Positions 63,917-64,000 of a stretch of DNA of 64,000 nucleotides are shown here, piece by piece; within the stretch, counting starts at the first letter, position 1, and every line of letters begins with the position of its first letter. The notes under the pieces were generated by a model that made no database searches, had not been told where the DNA came from, and was given only the letters and a program-made list of their open reading frames with translations. This DNA is from Fodinibius sp. Rm-B-1B1-1 (lineage in GTDB: Bacteria > Bacteroidota > Rhodothermia > Balneolales > Balneolaceae), in assembly GCF_038594945.1 (NCBI RefSeq), contig NZ_JBCFYD010000001.1, positions 1,240,001-1,304,000 on the forward strand. Direction: 5' to 3'. A program made the translations under genes and the position numbers.

Positions 63917-63959
63917 ATTGAGGGCACTTCTTTTTGCTAAAAAAAGAAGTGCCCTCAAT
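63917..63959. repeat. Perfect 19-bp inverted repeat
   Basis: Arms ATTGAGGGCACTTCTTTTT (63917-63935) and AAAAAGAAGTGCCCTCAAT (63941-63959) with a 5-nt loop. The T run lies next to the loop, not after the stem, so it is not a classical terminator in either direction; a bidirectional terminator or a transposon or regulatory palindrome is possible. Its neighbouring gene is outside the window. Confidence 0.7.
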
Positions 63960-64000
63960 TGTTAGAATTTGGTAAAAGTTGATCTAAAGACTTATGCCCG

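Overview
The window is a stretch of chromosome from a Gram-negative, moderately AT-rich bacterium, most likely Balneolota (Rhodothermota/Balneolales) or a close relative in the Bacteroidota superphylum. Evidence: a secreted subtilase with a type IX secretion sorting domain, DUF5686 and DUF4292 family envelope proteins, an OmpA lipoprotein with thrombospondin type 3 repeats, a DksA-like protein without a full zinc finger, a YpdA-type bacillithiol reductase, and promoters of the TTTG-N19/21-TAnnTTTG type in front of the SRP RNA and tRNA-Val. Some genes still have strong Shine-Dalgarno sequences (for example AAGGAGG before 11829), which fits Balneolota better than classical Bacteroidota. The genus cannot be fixed from sequence reading alone.

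Layout. 1-2.7 kb: an RsbW/RsbV-like partner-switch pair (the kinase runs off the left edge), a hydrolase and a SPOR lipoprotein. 2.9-5.8 kb: a ferric-iron type ABC permease and ATPase and a small membrane protein. 5.9-10.7 kb: a haem-binding lipoprotein, a large DUF5686 outer-membrane protein, tRNA-Arg(CCT), and a beta-lactamase-fold hydrolase. 11-15.6 kb: a compact plus-strand cluster of membrane proteins, an Acg-type nitroreductase, a conserved 59-residue protein, a lipoprotein hydrolase and an Omp85-like barrel. 15.8-18.2 kb: copper chaperone and CopB-type ATPase, then an HD-domain gene decayed by several stops. 18.7-27 kb: CPBP protease, M28 and S9 peptidases, a TonB receptor, the OmpA lipoprotein and tRNA-Ala(GGC). 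27.3-34.2 kb: a four-gene cluster of secreted protein, FecR protein, outer-membrane barrel and CHASE2 adenylate cyclase, followed by the SRP RNA. 34.3-47.1 kb: YpdA, a YheT-like hydrolase, the T9SS subtilase, an EnvC/DUF4292/TPR envelope operon, and a fructosamine kinase/LMW-phosphatase pair with a BtuF-like protein. 47.4-57.1 kb: core genes ileS-dksA-like-lspA, ribBA, yajC and fadJ-fadI. 57.2-64 kb: tRNA-Val(TAC), then the longest non-coding stretch of the window, and an AT-rich accessory segment with unknown small proteins, a Fic gene remnant, an AraC regulator, a hydrolase and a methyltransferase.

Most notable signals. (1) A cluster of DnaA-box-like sites with palindromes at 57.72-57.84 kb, next to AT-rich DNA and between divergent gene blocks: a candidate replication origin. 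(2) An IleRS whose HIGH signature is rearranged to GIHH. (3) The FecR/barrel/CHASE2-cyclase cluster, a plausible envelope-to-cAMP signalling system. (4) An ABC permease that appears to need a non-ATG/GTG/TTG start. (5) An M28 peptidase with a metal-ligand His replaced by Asp. (6) Two pseudogenes, an HD-domain protein and a Fic fragment. No CRISPR array, insertion sequence or prophage structural gene was seen.
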